DNA of 50,574 nt from an uncultured Oscillospiraceae bacterium (GTDB taxonomy: Bacteria > Bacillota > Clostridia > Oscillospirales > Oscillospiraceae). The position numbers and the translations under genes were made by a program. The notes below the pieces were generated by a model. The model made no database searches. It was not told the DNA's origin and saw nothing but the letters and a program-made list of their open reading frames with translations. Shown piece after piece: positions 46,602 through 50,574 of this stretch; the first letter of the stretch is position 1, and every line of letters starts with the position of its first letter. The stretch lies in NCBI GenBank assembly GCA_910588975.1, contig CAJUSE010000012.1, forward strand, positions 1-50,574, written 5' to 3'.

Positions 46602-47990
46602 ATGAAAAAGCAAATCCTCGCCGCCACGCTGGCGGCCGCTCTCTGCCTGAGCGCCGCCCCGGCCCGGGCCGCCGAAGGGGAGCCATTCCCCTCCCTCAAC
46701 CCCTATCCCGGCTATGCCGATGTAAAGGAGGGGGACTGGTTCTATCCCAGCGCCAAGCTGTGCAGTGAAATGGGCCTGATGCAGGGCACCGGCAACGGCT
46801 TCGAGCCGGGAAAGACCCTCTCGGTGGCCGAGTGCGCCGCCCTGGCCGCCCGCCTGCTGGAGGGCTATACCGGCAAGGCCATCCCCGCCAACGCCCCGGG
46901 GGCGGCCTGGTATCAGAACTATGTGGACTATCTGAACCAGCACCTGGACACCCGGAATGCCAGCATCTACGGTATGCTCCCCTGGAGCGAGCCGGAGCGG
47001 GCGGCCACCCGGCGGGAGTTCGCCCTGTTCCTGTACCTGGTCACCGACGGCAACGAGAGCGCCTTCCCCGCCCTCAACTCGGTGTCCGAGGGGGATCTGC
47101 CCGACGTGAAGGACGACAGTATGGTCCTCTCCCTCTATAACGTCGGCATCCTCAAGGGCACCGACGACGCCGGCACCTTTGCCGGAGAAAAGACCCTGAC
47201 CCGGGCCGAGGCCGCCGCCATGGTGACCCGAATGGCCCGCAAGGAGGAACGGCTCACCTTCACCCTGACCCCCGCCCCGGACCAGAGCCCGAGCGGCGAC
47301 AGGGCCGCCTTCGTGCAAAGCTACCTGCAGGGCAAGGCCGATAAGCCCTATTTCTTCTATGGGGACAAGGCGGCCACCGCCGGGGACTTCCTCACGGCCG
47401 CCCTCACCGCCGCCGACCAGCTCAACGACCTGTGTGCCCAGCAGGGCGTCGCCTTCGCCTGGAACAATTCTCTGGGCTCGGGAGAGCAGGGCCAGACCTA
47501 CTTCATCTCCTACGTCTACACCAAGGCCAATACTGCCGCCCTGGACAGCGCCGTGGCTGCCGACCCCCAGGCCATCTATGCCGCCTGGCAGCGGCAGACC
47601 TATAAGGCCAAGCACATCCTCATCACCGAGGAAAAGGGGGGCAAGGAGACCGCCGATATGCTCTGCGAGACCCTCAAGAGCAACCCCGACCAGTTTGACC
47701 CCCTGCTCACCATCTACGGCGAGGACCCGGGCATGAAGGCCAACCCCGACGGCTACGTCTTCGGCCCCGGGGAGATGGTCACCGAGTTTGAGGAGGGCAC
47801 CAAGGCCCTTCAGCCCGGCCAGATCAGCCAGCCCATCCAGTCCAGCTTTGGCTGGCACATCATCCTGCGCCTGCCCCTGACCCAGGCCGACTACGAAAGT
47901 GGTGGCAACCGGATCCTCTTTTCCGAGGACTTCCCGGATGGCATTGATGTCACCGCCGCCTACGCCGCCTATCTGACCTTCAAATCCTAA
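46602..47990 (+). CDS. Secreted SLH protein with C-terminal parvulin domain
   Basis: 462 residues. Signal peptide (MKKQILAATLAAALCLSAAPARA), SLH-like region at about residues 25-225 ('YADVKEGDWFYPSAKLCSEMGLMQG', 'LSLYNVGILKGTDDAGTFAGEKTLTRAEAAAMVTRM'), a middle helical part, and a parvulin-type isomerase from about residue 335 ('YKAKHILITEEKGG' to 'GQISQPIQSSFGWHIILRL'). It combines wall binding with protein folding, so it is a surface foldase. First of three tandem paralogues; AGGAGG 7 bases before the ATG. Lies 89 bp after hisS. Confidence 0.85.
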   Translation: MKKQILAATLAAALCLSAAPARAAEGEPFPSLNPYPGYADVKEGDWFYPSAKLCSEMGLMQGTGNGFEPGKTLSVAECAALAARLLEGYTGKAIPANAPGAAWYQNYVDYLNQHLDTRNASIYGMLPWSEPERAATRREFALFLYLVTDGNESAFPALNSVSEGDLPDVKDDSMVLSLYNVGILKGTDDAGTFAGEKTLTRAEAAAMVTRMARKEERLTFTLTPAPDQSPSGDRAAFVQSYLQGKADKPYFFYGDKAATAGDFLTAALTAADQLNDLCAQQGVAFAWNNSLGSGEQGQTYFISYVYTKANTAALDSAVAADPQAIYAAWQRQTYKAKHILITEEKGGKETADMLCETLKSNPDQFDPLLTIYGEDPGMKANPDGYVFGPGEMVTEFEEGTKALQPGQISQPIQSSFGWHIILRLPLTQADYESGGNRILFSEDFPDGIDVTAAYAAYLTFKS

Positions 47991-48001
47991 GGAGAACACC
48001 C

Positions 48002-48997
48002 ATGAAAAAGCAAATTTTCGCCCTGACTCTGGCCCTCGGCCTGACCCTGACCACCCTGTCCGTCCGGGCCGCCGGCCAGGACGACCTCTTTCCCGCCGTC
48101 AACCCCTACCCCGGCTATGCCGACGTGAAGGAGGGGGACTGGTTCTATGACAATGCCAAGCTGTGCTACGAGATCGGCCTGATGAATGGCACCGATAAGG
48201 GCTTTGAGCCCTATGTCACCCTGCCCATCTCCCAGTGTGCCGTGGTGGCCGCCCGGATCCGGGCCACCCTCACCGGGGAGGAGATCCCCCAGCCCGCCCC
48301 GGGGGAGGCCTCCTATCCCTGGTACTACCCCTACCTGACCTATCTGGAGAAGGCCATCCAGGCCGACCCCTCCCTCTCCTACGCCCAGGGCATCCTGTCC
48401 ACCCCGGAATATGCCGCCACCCGGCAGGACTTCCTCTATCTGCTCAGCGTGGCCGTCAAGGGCCAGGAGCTTCCCGCCATCAACAGCATCACCACCCTGC
48501 CCGACACCGCCGACGATCTGGTGCTGTCCTTTTATAACGCCGGCATCCTCACCGGCAAGGATAGCTACGGCACCTTTGATGCCGCCGGCACCCTGACCCG
48601 GGCCGAGTGTGCCGCCATGGTCTCCCGGGTGGCCCGGTCTCAGCTGCGGCTGACCTTCACCCCCGCCGACTACTCCCCCTTCACCGCCGCCCACCTCACT
48701 CCCGGCACAGCCATGTTCACCAACGGCCTCTCCGCCGAGGAGTTCCTCATCGCCACCAACAACGCCATCTCCGCCTGGGAGACCGCCCTTGGCGACGGCT
48801 TCAACTGGCACTATGTCTGGACCGACGGCAAGTCGGTGCTGACCCACGTGAAGGAAGACGTTCTGACGGCGTTGGATGTCACCGCTGCCATGGGCACCCA
48901 GGCCTATAAGGACTTCGACGTGCAGGTCTACTACTCCCGGCTCATCGACCTCACAGGCAAACCCCTGGGCGACGGCCAGGCCGCCGTCCAGGCATAG
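48002..48997 (+). CDS. Secreted SLH protein, paralogue of the preceding gene
   Basis: 331 residues. Signal peptide, then SLH-like repeats almost identical in layout to its neighbour ('NPYPGYADVKEGDWFYDNAKLCYEIGLMNG', 'LSFYNAGILTGKDSYGTFDAAGTLTRAECAAMVSRV'). The C-terminal 100 residues end before any parvulin domain; the 'KSVLTHVKEDVLTALDVTAAM' stretch aligns weakly with the isomerase start, so it may be a shortened relic. Starts 11 bp after the previous gene. One transcript. Confidence 0.8.
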   Translation: MKKQIFALTLALGLTLTTLSVRAAGQDDLFPAVNPYPGYADVKEGDWFYDNAKLCYEIGLMNGTDKGFEPYVTLPISQCAVVAARIRATLTGEEIPQPAPGEASYPWYYPYLTYLEKAIQADPSLSYAQGILSTPEYAATRQDFLYLLSVAVKGQELPAINSITTLPDTADDLVLSFYNAGILTGKDSYGTFDAAGTLTRAECAAMVSRVARSQLRLTFTPADYSPFTAAHLTPGTAMFTNGLSAEEFLIATNNAISAWETALGDGFNWHYVWTDGKSVLTHVKEDVLTALDVTAAMGTQAYKDFDVQVYYSRLIDLTGKPLGDGQAAVQA

Positions 48998-49009
48998 GAG
49001 GGCAGAGCC

Positions 49010-50215
49010 TTGCAGCAGAAACCCATCGCCCTTCTCCTGGCCCTCTCCCTGCTCTCCCCCCTCCCCGCCCGGGCGGCCCAGCCCCAAGCCGACCCCATGG
49101 CCCCTTTCTTTGACCTGGATCCGGACCGCTCCCCCGACGAGCGGCCCTGGTACGACTACGAGAGCATCCGCATCTGCGTGGAGCAGGGGCTCATGCAGGG
49201 CACCGACTACGGCTTCAAGCCCGCCCAGCCCATCACCCTGGCCGAGGTGGCCGTCCTCTGCGCCCGCATCCATAGCCGGGAGACTGGGCAACCCATCCCC
49301 GCCGGGGAGAGCTGGTACGACGGCCCGGTGTCCCTGCTTTTGAGCCTGGCCGGAGATAGCAACGGCCCCTTTGAGACCCTTCAGACCGCTCCCAAATCTC
49401 CCGCCACCCGGCTGGACTTCGCCCAGCTCCTCGACCTGGCCTGGGGAGCCAATGCCCCCCGGTACCACGATTACACCGCCCTGCCCGACACCGATGACCC
49501 CGCCGTTCTCCGACTCTATAACGCCGGCATCCTCACCGGCACCGACGCCCTGGGTTCCTTCGTCCCCGGCCGGGGGCTGACCCGGGCCGAGGTGGCCGCC
49601 ATGGCCGCCCGGGTGGTGGAGCCCACCCTCCGCAAGGGCTATGTCCCCGCCCAGGAGGTGCCCGCCGTGACCCCCGCCCCCACAGAGACGCCCCAGCCCT
49701 CGGAGACCGTCCAGCCCCCGGCAGAGGACAACCACGACAGCCGCAGCCCCGCCCTGGAGCAGCTGGCCGCCTACCTCTCCCGCCGGTCCGGCCTGACCAG
49801 CTCCGACGACCGGGACGCCTTCTGTACCGCCTTCGGCCTGGAACCCCACGCCCCCCTGCTGTCCCTGCCCTATGACGGCAACCTCACCGCCTGCGAGCTG
49901 CTCCCCTTCTTCGTCACCATTATAGACGTGCAGATGACCGGGGTGGCCGAAAGCCGGGGCCTGAGCCGGGAGGAGTTCTGGGCGGGCACCTTCCGCAGCC
50001 CCCACGCCGACGACATCCTCCCCGCCGGGGCCTATCTCAAGTCCCTGCTAAAGGACGGGGTCTGCGAGAGCCTTTTGGTCCTTCAGGGAAATGACCGCTC
50101 CGAGGTGGCCACCCTCCGGGACGCCCTCACCGAGTCCCAGGCCTTCCAGGACCTGGACCCCCAGGCGCTTTTTGAGTTTGCCGTCCTCAACTACCCCCAG
50201 ATCCTCAACCGGTAA
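49010..50215 (+). CDS. Secreted SLH protein, third paralogue
   Basis: 401 residues. TTG start with AGGAGGG upstream, 12 bp after the preceding stop. Signal peptide, then SLH-like repeats ('YDYESIRICVEQGLMQGTDYGFKPAQPITLAEVAVLCARI', 'LRLYNAGILTGTDALGSFVPGRGLTRAEVAAMAARV'), a Pro/Thr-rich linker (residues about 215-245) and a C-terminal region that again resembles the N-part of the foldase ('LEPHAPLLSLPYDGNLTACELLPFFVTI'). No intact parvulin signature. Confidence 0.8.
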   Translation: MQQKPIALLLALSLLSPLPARAAQPQADPMAPFFDLDPDRSPDERPWYDYESIRICVEQGLMQGTDYGFKPAQPITLAEVAVLCARIHSRETGQPIPAGESWYDGPVSLLLSLAGDSNGPFETLQTAPKSPATRLDFAQLLDLAWGANAPRYHDYTALPDTDDPAVLRLYNAGILTGTDALGSFVPGRGLTRAEVAAMAARVVEPTLRKGYVPAQEVPAVTPAPTETPQPSETVQPPAEDNHDSRSPALEQLAAYLSRRSGLTSSDDRDAFCTAFGLEPHAPLLSLPYDGNLTACELLPFFVTIIDVQMTGVAESRGLSREEFWAGTFRSPHADDILPAGAYLKSLLKDGVCESLLVLQGNDRSEVATLRDALTESQAFQDLDPQALFEFAVLNYPQILNR

Positions 50216-50279
50216 CACCCCGCAAGCCATCTACATTTGGTAATATGCTCTCTTTATAATACAGTTAGGAGTGATCAAC

Positions 50280-50574
50280 ATGGACAACTGCAAGACCAAG
50301 TACCGCACCCACAACTGCGGAGAGCTCCGCATGGACCAGGTGGGCCAGACCGTGACCCTCTCCGGCTTCCTGGAGAACTTCCGTGAGGTGGGGGCCACCC
50401 TGGGCTTCGCCATCCTCCGGGACTTCTACGGCACCACCCAGGTGGTCTGCGAGAGCGAGGAGATGGTCAAGACCTTCAAGGCCATCAACAAGGAGTCCAC
50501 CGTCCAGGTCACCGGCCTGGTCCGGGAGCGGGACAGCAAGAACCCCAAGCTGCCCACCGGCGACATTGAGGTGG
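50280..50574 (+). CDS. aspS: Aspartyl-tRNA synthetase, N-terminal part (runs off the window)
   Basis: The first 98 residues are visible: the anticodon-binding OB-fold of bacterial AspRS ('YRTHNCGELRMDQVGQTVTLSGFLENFREVGATLGFAILRDFYGTTQVV', 'VTGLVRERDSKNPKLPTGDIEV'). The usual 'HRRRDHGGLIFIDLRD' is here 'ENFREVGATLGFAILRD', a slight deviation. TAGGAG lies 9 bases before the ATG at 50280. A TATAAT (50255-50260) suggests its own promoter, but the -35 is poor. Confidence 0.9.
   Translation, partial: MDNCKTKYRTHNCGELRMDQVGQTVTLSGFLENFREVGATLGFAILRDFYGTTQVVCESEEMVKTFKAINKESTVQVTGLVRERDSKNPKLPTGDIEV

Noticed and set aside
47987..50005. 672-residue open frame on the minus strand opposite the SLH genes
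   Set aside because: Very Gly/Gln/Val-rich with no domain; a by-product of high-GC third positions opposite real genes. Long antisense frames at 19366-21198, 33136-34785 and 40292-41872 are rejected for the same reason.
1..50574. tRNA genes
   Set aside because: I scanned gaps for T-loop-like words and found no cloverleaf.

Overview
The window looks like chromosomal DNA of a high-GC, spore-forming Firmicute of the Oscillospiraceae type (Flavonifractor, Lawsonibacter and Intestinimonas are plausible relatives; this is inferred from gene content and codon use, not from a search). Evidence includes a GerA-type germinant receptor operon, a response regulator with a Spo0A-type DNA-binding end, the Firmicute order glmU-prs-pth-mfd, many SLH surface proteins, and a noc-parA-parB/rsmG block with parS sites, which places the window near the replication origin. 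Most promoters I could identify have a 17-bp spacer.

Layout. 1-230: tandem promoters firing leftwards, probably into an rRNA operon just outside the window. 293-3800 (-): gerAA-gerAC-gerAB. 3941-4771 (+): F420-ligase-like protein. 4855-6044 (-): two lower-GC unknown genes. 6167-8788 (-): SERCA-type P-type ATPase. 8971-10013 (-): XRE regulator plus Spo0A-like regulator behind a palindromic operator. 10183-14755 (-): PrsA-like foldase and a GntR/ABC operon with a clear operator.

15011-25557 (+): HD protein, GlmU-like protein with a degenerate N-domain, prs, pth, TPR protein, SLH protein, mfd, tadA. 25957-27456: divergent C_GCAxxG-type protein and mntP, then a thioredoxin-like protein. 27466-30507 (+): lysine riboswitch and a three-gene lysine-type ABC transporter. 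31178-31753 (-): xpt. 31872-34977 (+): ROK kinase, 6-phospho-beta-glucosidase and an unknown gene. 35113-36788 (+): SLH-GH18 protein.

36900-40232 (+): noc, parA, parB and a coiled-coil membrane protein, with parS sites between noc and parA. 40313-43498 (+): serS with archaeal-like motifs, a third parS, mscL, a small membrane protein, rsmG. 43595-44802 (+): minD-like gene and a methylglyoxal-synthase homologue lacking catalytic residues. 44808-50574 (+): T-box, hisS, three tandem SLH paralogues, start of aspS.

The most interesting non-coding signals are: two copies (24847-24987 and 32948-33081) of a structured intergenic element whose hairpins are kept by different bases; a parS site built into the stem of a transcription terminator between noc and parA; and a 15-bp stem that buries the noc ribosome-binding site. 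The most interesting proteins are the altered methylglyoxal synthase, the half-degenerate GlmU, the GerAC without a lipobox cysteine, and the Spo0A-like regulator.
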